From the NCBI GenBank assembly GCA_019347805.1, contig JAHWKR010000022.1:1-49065 (forward strand): 49,065 bases of DNA. The letters run 5' to 3'. The position numbers were made by a program, and so were the translations under genes. This DNA comes from Methanobacteriota archaeon (GTDB lineage Archaea > Thermoplasmatota > E2 > JACPAO01 > JAHWKR01). Of the stretch, positions 31,908 through 40,177 are shown one piece after another; position 1 is the stretch's first letter; every line of letters begins with the position of its first letter. Under the pieces are notes generated by a model. It saw nothing but the letters and a program-made list of their open reading frames with translations. It made no database searches and was not told the DNA's origin.

Positions 31908-33176
31908 TCACCTGAGGTTCGTCGGCCAGCCGCTGTTGACGCACTTGATGCCGCTGCATGAACTGGGCGGACCCGGCACGCCCGGGCCAGGGCCTCCAGG
32001 CGGTGGCGGTGGCGGGCGTGTCGAGATCTCCATATCCTCCATCTGGAGGGTGAGCTCCATGAGCGATTCCATCATGACGAAATCGTAGACCCCGAGGTTG
32101 GCGCCCGCTTGGCGCTCGGCGCGCACGACCGGGTCGACCGCCGTCTCGTCCTCGACGAAGCCGTAGTATCGCGTGTAGTAGTCCATCCAGGCCGATGTGC
32201 GCGCCCCGACCATGTCGACCTGCACCCGATAGACCTCGGTGCCGTTCGTTCGCAGATTGTTCGACTTGAGACTGAAGAGCAAGGGATAGTTGCCGGCGCC
32301 GCCCGCACTGATGCCCGGTGTCGTCACGTTGTCGACGAAGAGCATGAAGAACATCGCCATGAACGTGAGTTCGTCCGGATGGGCGGCCGACGTGAACTCC
32401 TGCGTGAGGAGCGGTTTGTCACGAAGTCCGGTGCCGCCGGGGCGCGTGGTCAGCACGGCCGCGTTCTCGAGGGCGATGTTCAGGACGCCGCTCGACGTCT
32501 CGGTCTGGTATTCCAGTGCGCCCATGGGATAGAACCACATGACGACGAGGTCGTCGCCGGTGGTCTCGTCCTGTACGCGCAGACGCGTCGGATAGGAATT
32601 GAACTCGGCCGGGTCCAAGACCGAGACCGTATACGACGTGCCGCTGTCCCAGCTCGCGGGCGTGGCGATGTTCCGCACGACATGGAACGTGCTCCAGACC
32701 GTCTCCAGGATGATCTTCGGGTCGGTCACATCGACCCCGTCGTTCGTGATGACGAGTTCGTCCTTCGGCTCGGCGATGGTATGGAACCCGGACGGGGAGA
32801 AGTCGTAGACGTCGCCGCCGTGGATGTTCTTCGGATAATAGCTGATGACGAACCAGTTGCCGTCGGTACGCTGTACGGTGCCGCCGGGGATGCTCAACGT
32901 CCCCTTCGACGCCTTGCCCGCACTGCCGCCATGCATGACGTTCTCGGCGATGGAATCGAACGAATAGAACTGGTTCAGGATGCCGGCGAACTCGGCGTTG
33001 GACTGCTCGTCCTCCATGTTCGGCACGCCCCAGACGAGGATCGAACCGACCCCGATGGAGGCGACAAGGAGCACCATGACGGTGCCCACCACCGGCGTGA
33101 CGGCGAGGGTGTCCTGGACCAGCCCCGGGCTCTTCCGGAACGGAATGACCCAGGAAGGACGCCAGACAGCCCGCAT
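31908..33176 (-). CDS. Pilin-like N-terminally anchored exoprotein, 422 aa
   Basis: After a basic start and FRKSPGLVQDT, residues about 25-50 (LAVTPVVGTVMVLLVASIGVGSILVWG) form one hydrophobic helix closely resembling the N-terminus of archaeal type IV pilin-like proteins (xVSPVxGTxLMxxI). The following 330 residues are a beta-rich exodomain with many WFxISYYP/VMWFYPMG-type strands. A Pro/Gly-rich linker (RPPPPPPGGPGPG) leads to a short tail with two cysteines. It is much larger than a normal pilin, so a minor pilin, adhesin tip or simply anchored exoprotein is more likely than a major subunit. ATG 33176 sits just after a predicted start site. No pilus ATPase or prepilin peptidase is nearby. 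Confidence 0.78.
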   Translation of the reverse strand: MRAVWRPSWVIPFRKSPGLVQDTLAVTPVVGTVMVLLVASIGVGSILVWGVPNMEDEQSNAEFAGILNQFYSFDSIAENVMHGGSAGKASKGTLSIPGGTVQRTDGNWFVISYYPKNIHGGDVYDFSPSGFHTIAEPKDELVITNDGVDVTDPKIILETVWSTFHVVRNIATPASWDSGTSYTVSVLDPAEFNSYPTRLRVQDETTGDDLVVMWFYPMGALEYQTETSSGVLNIALENAAVLTTRPGGTGLRDKPLLTQEFTSAAHPDELTFMAMFFMLFVDNVTTPGISAGGAGNYPLLFSLKSNNLRTNGTEVYRVQVDMVGARTSAWMDYYTRYYGFVEDETAVDPVVRAERQAGANLGVYDFVMMESLMELTLQMEDMEISTRPPPPPPGGPGPGVPGPPSSCSGIKCVNSGWPTNLR

Positions 33177-33200
33177 CGGGGCTGACTTTCACCTCGGGCG

Positions 33201-33210
33201 GTATATAACG
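33201..33210 (-). promoter_or_regulatory. TATA box of the pilin-like gene
   Basis: CGTTATATAC on the minus strand is centred near 33205, predicting a start at about 33179 and a leaderless message from ATG 33176. Confidence 0.6.
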
Positions 33211-33229
33211 TTCTGCCCGGGTGTCCCGG

Positions 33230-34834
33230 TCACGTAAGGACCGGGTCCGAAGAGGCCGCCGCGCGTCCCTTCTGGAACAGGCTCGAGCGGTCCATGGAAG
33301 ACGGCTTGGAGAGCCCCATGAGGTCCAGTATGGTCGGTGAGACGTCGGCGAGGATGCCCCCGCTCGCGAACCGGGTGTCCTCCGGGATGGCACCGGGTGC
33401 CGTGACGAGGACGAGCGGCACCGGATTGGTGGTGTGCTTGGTCACCGGGTCGCCCTTCTCATCCCGCATCTCCTCGACGTTGCCATGGTCGGCCGTGATG
33501 AGAAGAGCCCCACCCGCTTGGCGGACATGGGCGGCGATCCTGCCGAGGCAGGTGTCGGTCACCTCGACCGCGCGCACGGCGGCCGTGAAATCCCCGGTGT
33601 GGCCCACCATGTCGGGCTGGGCGAAATTGAGGACCACGAACTGCGGCGGCTCCGGGGCGTCGAGCCGTTCCAAGAGGCGGTCGGTCACCTCCTCGGCGTT
33701 CATCTCGGGCTGCAGGTCGTACGTGGCGACCTTCGGGGAAGGCACCAGGATGCGCTCCTCGAGCTCGAACGGCTCCTCACGGCCACCCGAGAAGAAATAG
33801 GTGACATGGGCGTATTTCTCGGTCTCCGCGATGCGCAACTGGGAGACCCCGAGCCGCGACAGATGTTCCCCGAGGGTCAGGTCAGGCCGCTCCGGCGGAT
33901 AGGCGATGGCGGCGAACTCCTGGAACGCATCCTGGTAACGGGTCATGCAGACATAGTCGAGCCCGAGGTCCTTGACGGGGAAGTCGTCGAAACGGGGTTC
34001 GGCGAGCGCACGGGTCATTTGCCGGGCCCGGTCGGGACGGAAGTTGACGAAGATGAAGCCGTCCCCTTCGGTGACCGGTTCGGCGCCCTCGATGACCGTC
34101 GGCTGCACGAACTCATCGTTCTCGTTCCGTCCGTACGCTTGCTGGAGCGCTTCCCGGGCGTCCTTCGCCGTCTCGCCCTCCAGATGCACCAAGGCGCGAT
34201 AGGCGCGTTCCGTGCGCTCCCAGCGCTCGTCCCGGTCCATGGCCCAATAGCGGCCCTGCACGGTGGCGATGCGGCCGACACCTGCTCTGCGGATCGCCTC
34301 TTCGAGCCGTCCCAGGTATTCCCCGGCGCTCTTCGGGGGCGTGTCGCGGCCGTCGAGGAACGCATGGACCTGCAGGTCCTTGACCCCATGGTGGGCCGCC
34401 GCGTCGAGAAGCGCGTGCATGTGGCGCTCATGGCTGTGCACCCCGCCCGGCCCGATGAGGCCCGCGAGGTGCAACGTCTTCCCGCTCTCGGCCGAGCGTC
34501 GCATGACCGACTTGAACGCCTCGTTGTCGCGGAAACGTCCCTCGCGGATGTCGCGGTCGATGCGGACGATGTCCTGGAAGACGATGCGTCCCGCACCGAT
34601 GTTGAGATGCCCGACCTCCGAGTTGCCCATCTGGCCCGGCGGAAGCCCCACCGCCTCCCCCGAGGCGGCGATCTCGGTCACCAGGCCCTCATCCTCGAAG
34701 CGGGTCCAGTTGGGTGTGCGGGCACGCTTGATGGCGTTGCCGTCCGTCGCCGGGGCGACACCCCACCCGTCGAGGATGGCGAGCACGAACGGGGTCAGCC
34801 GTGGATGTCCTTGTGCGCTTCCGCTGGGGGCCAC
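33230..34834 (-). CDS. gpmI: 2,3-bisphosphoglycerate-independent phosphoglycerate mutase, bacterial GpmI type, 534 aa
   Basis: It interconverts 3- and 2-phosphoglycerate in glycolysis and gluconeogenesis. LAILDGWG with the first metal Asp, GNSEVGHLNIGAGR with the phosphoserine (Ser ~72), HSHERHMHALLDAA, VQGRYWAMDRDERWER, NFAQPDMVGHTGDF and ITADHGNVEEM with the second metal set are all present. This is the long Mn-dependent GpmI form (~510 residues), not the shorter ApgM found in most archaea. GTG 34834 is preferred because a weak TATA-like element lies 26 bp upstream. The pilin-like gene downstream has its own promoter. Confidence 0.96.
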   Translation of the reverse strand: MAPSGSAQGHPRLTPFVLAILDGWGVAPATDGNAIKRARTPNWTRFEDEGLVTEIAASGEAVGLPPGQMGNSEVGHLNIGAGRIVFQDIVRIDRDIREGRFRDNEAFKSVMRRSAESGKTLHLAGLIGPGGVHSHERHMHALLDAAAHHGVKDLQVHAFLDGRDTPPKSAGEYLGRLEEAIRRAGVGRIATVQGRYWAMDRDERWERTERAYRALVHLEGETAKDAREALQQAYGRNENDEFVQPTVIEGAEPVTEGDGFIFVNFRPDRARQMTRALAEPRFDDFPVKDLGLDYVCMTRYQDAFQEFAAIAYPPERPDLTLGEHLSRLGVSQLRIAETEKYAHVTYFFSGGREEPFELEERILVPSPKVATYDLQPEMNAEEVTDRLLERLDAPEPPQFVVLNFAQPDMVGHTGDFTAAVRAVEVTDTCLGRIAAHVRQAGGALLITADHGNVEEMRDEKGDPVTKHTTNPVPLVLVTAPGAIPEDTRFASGGILADVSPTILDLMGLSKPSSMDRSSLFQKGRAAASSDPVLT

Positions 34835-34853
34835 GGGCCGAGCGAGACCGGGT

Positions 34854-34866
34854 GTCTACTTGATGG
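34854..34866 (-). promoter_or_regulatory. Weak TATA-like element of gpmI
   Basis: CCATCAAGTAGAC on the minus strand is centred 26 bp before GTG 34834. It is weaker than the other TATA boxes but in the expected position. Confidence 0.35.
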
Positions 34867-34942
34867 TTGTGAAGCCGGGGGGAACTGCCGGAGCCGGTCC
34901 CGGTGACCGGCGGTGGCGGCGAGCGGGTGGCGGGGCGGGAAG

Positions 34943-36013
34943 TCAACGCGCGGAAAGGGTGTACCCGACGCCGTCCATGGTCGGCGAATAGTTGCGGACA
35001 TGTCTGCGCTCGACGACGCGCCATGGCGCCCCGGTGAGCCCGCTGAGGCGCACCTCGAGCGCGGCCACGGTGTCGGCCTCGGTCGCTCGCTCGACCATGG
35101 CGTAGAGATGCACCTCCCCGTCGGGGGCGACGCATTCGGCGGCGACATCGAGGAAGGCCGCCGCACCGTGCGGGAGGTTCATGACCACGTGGTCCCAGTC
35201 GCCGGTCCGCGGTGCGACGAGGCGGGCGTCACCGGTCCGCACCTCCACCTCCGCCGTGATGCGGTTGCGCTCCATGTTGCGACCGAGGAGGTGCACCGCG
35301 TCCGGGTTGAGGTCGATGGCGCACACCTTCGCCGGTGCTTGGTCGCGCGCCACCAGGACGACGAAGGCGCCGACCCCGGCGAAGAGGTCGAGCACACGCG
35401 CACCGGGTGCCATCCGTTCGGCCAGGCGTCTTCGTTCGGTGGCGAGCCGGGGGGAGAAATAGACCCGGTCGAGCGCCACCTCGAGTTCCACACCATGCTC
35501 GCGGTGGAACGTGGTGAGGGTCGGCTCTCCAGCCACGACCTCGAGGTCACGCACACGCAGCTCGCCCTTCACGCCCTTGTCCAGGGCGACGGTGGTGATG
35601 TTGCGTTGCGCCTGCAAGACGGCATCGGCGATGTGGCGCGTGTGGGCGACGAGCGCCTCCGGCAGTTTGACGATGGCCACATGCCCGACGATGTCGAACG
35701 ACGATGGAAGGAGGGGGCGGAGGTCTTGCGGGAGGTCGGCAAGGAGGTCGCGGTAGGAAGCGGGTCGGGTCTCACGACGCGTGAAGCGGCTTCTGTCCAG
35801 CCGCCCCCTATGGCCGGTCGCCACCGCGGCGGCGGCATCGAGGTCGGCGTCCGGGACGAGCGCGAAGGCGACGCCTTCCTCGATCCTGGTGGGATGCAAC
35901 GCGGGGTCGAGGAGCCCGCGCTCGGAAAGCGCCCGACGCACCGCCTCCGCCTCTTTGATCGGCACGACGACCGAACGGGTCGCGGCCTCTTCCACGGCGT
36001 CCTTGGCGCCCAT
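34943..36013 (-). CDS. trm5: tRNA (guanine37-N1)-methyltransferase, Trm5 type, 356 aa
   Basis: It methylates N1 of G37 next to the anticodon to prevent frameshifting. The N-terminal part (VVVPIKEAEAVRRALSERGLLD) resembles the D1 domain of archaeal Trm5, followed by LPSSFDIVGHVAIVKLPEAL typical of the Met-10+ family. The Rossmann methyltransferase shows DLFAGVGAFVVLVAR (SAM loop I), AIDLNPDAVHLLGRNMERN (motif II) and MNLPHGAAAFLD (the NLPxxA motif). ATG 36013 is chosen because similarity begins there; the open frame extends much further only as a shadow of dphB. Trm5 versus paralogues making wyosine derivatives (Taw22) cannot be separated by sight. Confidence 0.9.
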   Translation of the reverse strand: MGAKDAVEEAATRSVVVPIKEAEAVRRALSERGLLDPALHPTRIEEGVAFALVPDADLDAAAAVATGHRGRLDRSRFTRRETRPASYRDLLADLPQDLRPLLPSSFDIVGHVAIVKLPEALVAHTRHIADAVLQAQRNITTVALDKGVKGELRVRDLEVVAGEPTLTTFHREHGVELEVALDRVYFSPRLATERRRLAERMAPGARVLDLFAGVGAFVVLVARDQAPAKVCAIDLNPDAVHLLGRNMERNRITAEVEVRTGDARLVAPRTGDWDHVVMNLPHGAAAFLDVAAECVAPDGEVHLYAMVERATEADTVAALEVRLSGLTGAPWRVVERRHVRNYSPTMDGVGYTLSAR

Positions 36014-36097
36014 CTTCCTGCCCGACCCTGCGCGGCCACTTGAGGGTTCCCCTGGCGCCCCCAAACGCTCTTGTACCGCATCCCTTCCCCGCCCGTC

Positions 36098-36916
36098 ATG
36101 GGCCGGCTCGTCTTCGTGGGCCTCGGACTCTGGGACCAGGACGACATGACCGTCCGGGCACGCGCCGTGCTCGAGCAGGCGGACCAGGTCTATGCCGAGT
36201 TCTACACCAGTCGTCTCTTCGGTTGCGACACGGTGGCGGTCGCCAAGGCCATCGGCCGCGCGTTCGAGATCCTGCCCCGCGCCGGGGTCGAAGAAGGCGA
36301 GGGGGAGATCCTGGCACGGCTCGAAGGCGACAAGACGGTCGCGTTCATGACCGCCGGTGACGCCCTCACAGCGACGACACACCAGGCCCTGCGCCTGTCG
36401 GCCTTGCGCGCGGGCCACAGCGTCGAGGTGGTGCACGGTGTCTCCATCAAGACCGCCGCCTCCGGGCTCCTCGGCCTTTCGGACTACAAGTTCGGCCGCA
36501 CGACGACCCTCGTCTTCCCCGAAGAACACTACTTTCCCGAATCCCCCCTCGACGTCATCCTCGAGAACCGCGCCCGCGGCCTCCACACCCTCGTCCTTCT
36601 CGACATCCGCAGTGAAGAACTGCGCTACATGACCGCGACGCAAGGCGCCGAGGTGCTCCTCGAGACGTTGCGCCGCCGGGCCGAGCGCGGCGAAGCCGCG
36701 GACCCGGCGCTCTTTTCCGCGGACACGCCGGTCTGCGCCGTGGCGCGCGCCGGCAGCCCGACGCCGCGGCTCTTCGCCGGACCGCTCCGTACGCTCGCCG
36801 AGGAGGAGTTCGGGGGCCCGTTGCATTGCCTCGTCGTCCCCGGCCGGTTGAGCGAAGAGGAAGCGGAGGTGGTGACCGCTGTCACCGGTCACTCGTTCAG
36901 CGCAGATCGGGCCTAG
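36098..36916 (+). CDS. dphB: Diphthine synthase DphB, 272 aa
   Basis: It methylates the precursor on elongation factor 2 His to form diphthine, the second step of diphthamide synthesis. The tetrapyrrole-methylase fold is seen as MGRLVFVGLGLWDQDDMTVRA with the family's GLGL..x.D(I/M)T motif, VYAEFYTSR, AFMTAGDALTATTH (SAM pocket), VHGVSIKTAASGLLGLSDYKFGRTTTLVFP and LVLLDIRSEELRYMT. ATG 36098 is preferred over a nine-codon longer start; a weak TATA-like CGCTCTTGTA lies 26 bp upstream. It diverges from trm5. Diphthamide is specific to archaea and eukaryotes, so this gene firmly marks the source as archaeal. Confidence 0.96.
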   Translation: MGRLVFVGLGLWDQDDMTVRARAVLEQADQVYAEFYTSRLFGCDTVAVAKAIGRAFEILPRAGVEEGEGEILARLEGDKTVAFMTAGDALTATTHQALRLSALRAGHSVEVVHGVSIKTAASGLLGLSDYKFGRTTTLVFPEEHYFPESPLDVILENRARGLHTLVLLDIRSEELRYMTATQGAEVLLETLRRRAERGEAADPALFSADTPVCAVARAGSPTPRLFAGPLRTLAEEEFGGPLHCLVVPGRLSEEEAEVVTAVTGHSFSADRA

Positions 36917-37270
36917 CAAGCGGAGCGGGTCGCCGGTCCGCCTGCGGTCGCACCGTTGGTCACGGCCCTGGTCAAGCGCGCGATGAGCCGCCTGGCCGCC
37001 TCTTGACCAGACCGGGCCACTCCTGACACGACGCCGCGCTCTCCCGTCGCAGGTGGTCCGTCCGTCTGGGACGCACGACACCCCATGGCCTTGGAGGGCC
37101 TTGACCGGTCATCCCTCTGGACAACGGTCCGAACCCCCCACGGTCATCCCGCCCCGCATCCGACGCTATTTAGCAGCGGGGAGAAAGTGATAATAACAGG
37201 GTGACAGGAAAACCTGTCTTCTGTCTGTGTGTGGGTTCTGGTCTTCGGACCTGACCTGCGTCGGGAGTCG
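36917..37270. other. Intergenic region with hairpin after dphB
   Basis: There is no supported gene in this 350-base stretch. CTGGTCAAG (36968-36976) pairs perfectly with CTTGACCAG (37002-37010), with further pairing outside (GGCCC/GGGCC), giving a possible hairpin or short RNA element. An AT-rich part at about 37165-37200 (CTATTTAGCAG, GATAATAACAG) may hold the promoter of the following regulator gene. No tRNA or known ncRNA was recognised. Confidence 0.45.
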
Positions 37271-38098
37271 ATGGCCATGCGCCGGTACAAGTATTCCAAA
37301 CGCACTTACATGATGCTCTTCGGGCTTCTTTTCACCTTCACGAGCCTGCTCGTGGTGGCGATGGCCCAAGAACCCGTCGACCGCGAAGAGCGCGTCCTCA
37401 CCGGTGGTGAAGACCTGCTCGTTCCGCAGCCCGACGACCTCATCGCAGAATACCGTGCCCCCATCATGACCATCTCCGTGGTGGGTCTCCTTGCCACCGG
37501 TGGCGCCCTGGCGTTCTCGGGCGGTGTCAAGTACATCGACCGCAAGAACGTGCTCGACAACCCGGTGCGTCGCGACATGTACGCCTACATCCGCCAGAAC
37601 CCCGGCGTCTATCTGCGCGAGATCAGCCGCACCCTCGACATCAACCCCACCAACACCACCTGGCATCTCAGGAAGCTCAGCGAAGCGGAACTGGTGCGTT
37701 GCCAGATGGCCAACGGCCTCAAGCTCTACTATCCCCTCGAAGGCGGTGTCAAGACGAAACAGACCGCCCTCATCAATTCCATCCTCAAGAACGACAACGC
37801 CAAGACCATCGTCGCCTACCTCCTTGCGCACCCCGGTTCGCACCAACGGGAGATCGCCCGCGCCCTCGGGGTCAACCATGGCACCGTGCGCTGGCACCTC
37901 AAGAAACTGGCCGCCGCCAACATCATCAACGAACATCGCGACGGCGCCGCGTTCGACTACTACGTCTCCTCGGACGGTATGGAGATCCTCGCCTCGAGCG
38001 GCGAGATGGGCGACATGATCGCTCTCTCGGAAGCCGAAGAGACGCCGCTCCCGATGGGCGACGACAACACCGACACGGCGCTCGAACGCCCCTCCTAG
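37271..38098 (+). CDS. Membrane-anchored regulator with two winged-helix domains, 275 aa
   Basis: Two hydrophobic helices (about 13-32 and 62-84) flank a short charged loop; then two winged-helix domains follow, at about 97-155 (YIRQNPGVYLREISRTLDINPTNTTWHLRKLSEAELVRC) and 165-232 (YLLAHPGSHQREIARALGVNHGTVRWHLKKLAAANIIN). Both have the ArsR/MarR-like HTH followed by a wing. This layout is common among euryarchaeal membrane-linked regulators and suggests sensing at the membrane. ATG 37271 follows GGGAG; ATG 37277 or a GTG at 37229 are alternatives. Its stop overlaps the stop of the convergent MscS gene, so the two messages overlap at their 3' ends. Confidence 0.85.
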   Translation: MAMRRYKYSKRTYMMLFGLLFTFTSLLVVAMAQEPVDREERVLTGGEDLLVPQPDDLIAEYRAPIMTISVVGLLATGGALAFSGGVKYIDRKNVLDNPVRRDMYAYIRQNPGVYLREISRTLDINPTNTTWHLRKLSEAELVRCQMANGLKLYYPLEGGVKTKQTALINSILKNDNAKTIVAYLLAHPGSHQREIARALGVNHGTVRWHLKKLAAANIINEHRDGAAFDYYVSSDGMEILASSGEMGDMIALSEAEETPLPMGDDNTDTALERPS

Positions 38099-40053
38099 AC
38101 GCTCGCGTCCTCCTTCTCCTCTTCCCCTTCCTCGTTCTCGTCCGTCTCGGTGACGAGCTTGCGCCGTTCCCGCCGGCGCTCCCGGTGACGCGTCTCCATG
38201 AGCTTCCGATAATGCTCGATGGTGCGCTCGCCGATCTGCAGGTTGCGCGGGATGATCATCACCGGCACGTTGATCGATTCGCGGATCTCCTTGGTCAGGT
38301 CGGCCACGTTGCGCGTCGTCGGCAGGATGGGATGCCGCGTCGCGCCGATGGCGAGGATGTCCGCCTTGTGGGTGACAAGGACATGCTTGAGGGTCGACAC
38401 GACCGGTCCTTCGCGCAGCTCCGTCATCACCGCCACGCCCTCATGGGTGCCCGCGTCCCGGAAGACATCGAGCAACCGTTCGGCGCGTTGGGCCCCGGTC
38501 GGGGTCCACCGGTCAAGGATATGAGCGACGACCAGGTTCATGTCGAGTTCTCGCGCCAGCTTGGCGACCGCCTCCGCCACCTTCTCGCCCGGTTCCGCAC
38601 CGGCGGTGGCGTAGACGAGCCGCGGCACCTCCTCGTCGACCGACACGATGGCGTCGAGCTCTTCCTGCGTCGCCCGCTTCGGCGCGGGCAGGTCCTTGTG
38701 GTAGACCAACGTGCGGTACGGGAACGGGATCTCGACACCACGCGCGTCGAACCGGTCTTTGATGCCCTTCCGCAGGTCAGAGGCGACGATCCGTGCTTCC
38801 TTGGCCGCCTCCAGCCAACAGCGCAGTTGCATCTTGATGCCGGAATCGGCGAACTCCTGCAGGAGCACCTTCGGCTTCGGATAGGACAGGATGCTCGGAT
38901 GCTCCTGCGCCACCTCGATCATGAGCGCCTCCGCAAGACGCCGGTCGGACGTGTAGCTCACGCCGACATCGATGTCGAGGCGCAGCTCGGGATGCGAGAT
39001 CGTGAAGTTCCAGATCTCCTGTTCATCGAGGAGCTTGTTGGGGACGATGACCACCTCGCGCTTCACCGTCAGGATGCGCGTCGAGCGCAACCCGATCTCC
39101 TGCACGTCGCCCCACGAGTCGCCCACCTTGATGCGGTCGCCGATGGTGAACGGCTTGTCCAAGGCGAGACTGATGCCGCCCATGATGTTCGCCACCGTGT
39201 TCTGCATGCCGAAACCGAGCGCCACCGAAAGCAGACCGAGCGTCGTGAGACCCGCCCAGAAATTGACGTCCCACACGTTCCACAGGCCGAGCGCGATGGC
39301 GATGACCAGGACGGTCAGGGTGATGATCCGGCCGACCAGACGCACCACTGTGAGGTCGAGGCGCCGGGGCGAGAAGATGGTGCGCAGGAGCAGGCGCTTG
39401 GTGAAGATCGCGACCAGGACGCCCGCGGTGACCCACAGCACGAAGGCGAGGACCCGGCCGAGCGCTCCGAACGTCAAGCCGAATAGTGCACGGACGTCCT
39501 CGAAGAACGACACCGGAGCGGAGATCGGCGTCGTCTCGACCGTCACCTGCCAGACCGCACGCTCCTCGAGCGGGGTGCCCTCCAATCCGACGCTGATATG
39601 CCAGAGGCCCGCCTCATCGAACAGCCGCCCCTTTTCCGGCGACCAGGGATAGCCGCCGTCCTCCGCGCCGTCGTCCGCATCGAGCAGGATGGTCTGGAGC
39701 AACGTCTCGTTCTGCACCTTCCCATCGCACGAACCGGACCGTTCCTGACAACGGAACGTCCAGACCGAGAGCGGTGCACCGGATGCGCGTGTCCCGTTGT
39801 CCGGGTCGAGCAGGATGAACCGGAAGTGCGGCGCCGTGCCCGCCGGTAGCGCCGAAAGGTCCTCGCTTGCCCACAGCTCGAGCGCGAAAAGCGCTCCGTC
39901 CCCGTCTGTCACCGAGCGACGGGCCACGAAGGAGAGGTCGTCCTGCGCCTCGGCACCGGACGGCAAGAACGGAAGCGCCACGACCAGGAGCAGGAAGAGC
40001 GGGAGGAGAGCGCGGTGCCATGGCCGCTTTGATGGGGGAGCGTATCCGATCAT
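38095..40053 (-). CDS. MscS-family mechanosensitive channel fused to a UspA-like domain, 652 aa
   Basis: After a signal peptide (ALLPLFLLLVVALPFLPSGAEAQ) comes an extracytoplasmic beta-rich domain of about 140 residues, then membrane helices. The pore helix and beta domain are classical MscS: LGLLSVALGFGMQNTVANIMGGISLALDKPFTIGDRIKVGDSWGDVQEIGLRSTRILT. The MscS C-terminal domain follows (NKLLDEQEIWNFTIS onward). Residues of about 476-601 resemble a universal stress protein: LVYATAGAEPGEKVAEAVAKLA, VVAHILDRWTP, LREGPVVSTLKHVLVTHKADILAIGATRHP and ESINVPVMII. The tail is very charged. GTG 40089 is an alternative start. The channel would release solutes on osmotic downshock; the Usp part may sense nucleotides, by inference. 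Confidence 0.9.
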   Translation of the reverse strand: MIGYAPPSKRPWHRALLPLFLLLVVALPFLPSGAEAQDDLSFVARRSVTDGDGALFALELWASEDLSALPAGTAPHFRFILLDPDNGTRASGAPLSVWTFRCQERSGSCDGKVQNETLLQTILLDADDGAEDGGYPWSPEKGRLFDEAGLWHISVGLEGTPLEERAVWQVTVETTPISAPVSFFEDVRALFGLTFGALGRVLAFVLWVTAGVLVAIFTKRLLLRTIFSPRRLDLTVVRLVGRIITLTVLVIAIALGLWNVWDVNFWAGLTTLGLLSVALGFGMQNTVANIMGGISLALDKPFTIGDRIKVGDSWGDVQEIGLRSTRILTVKREVVIVPNKLLDEQEIWNFTISHPELRLDIDVGVSYTSDRRLAEALMIEVAQEHPSILSYPKPKVLLQEFADSGIKMQLRCWLEAAKEARIVASDLRKGIKDRFDARGVEIPFPYRTLVYHKDLPAPKRATQEELDAIVSVDEEVPRLVYATAGAEPGEKVAEAVAKLARELDMNLVVAHILDRWTPTGAQRAERLLDVFRDAGTHEGVAVMTELREGPVVSTLKHVLVTHKADILAIGATRHPILPTTRNVADLTKEIRESINVPVMIIPRNLQIGERTIEHYRKLMETRHRERRRERRKLVTETDENEEGEEEKEDASV

Positions 40054-40177
40054 CGGGAGGGAAGAGCCGCTTCGGGGTCCGGACGTCACGGTGCCGGAGC
40101 GGGAGACGGCGCACCGGCTATGGCCTTTTCCACGGGTGCACGACCCGGAGAAGCGCCTTCGGGCGGGCCCTCACCGC

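Noticed and set aside
34943-37081. A 712-codon version of the Trm5 frame
   Set aside because: Trm5 similarity starts at 36013; the extension lies antisense to dphB and shows no domain.
36917-37270. Possible tRNA, RNase P or SRP RNA in the gap after dphB
   Set aside because: No cloverleaf, T-loop or known ncRNA motifs were seen, only a single hairpin.
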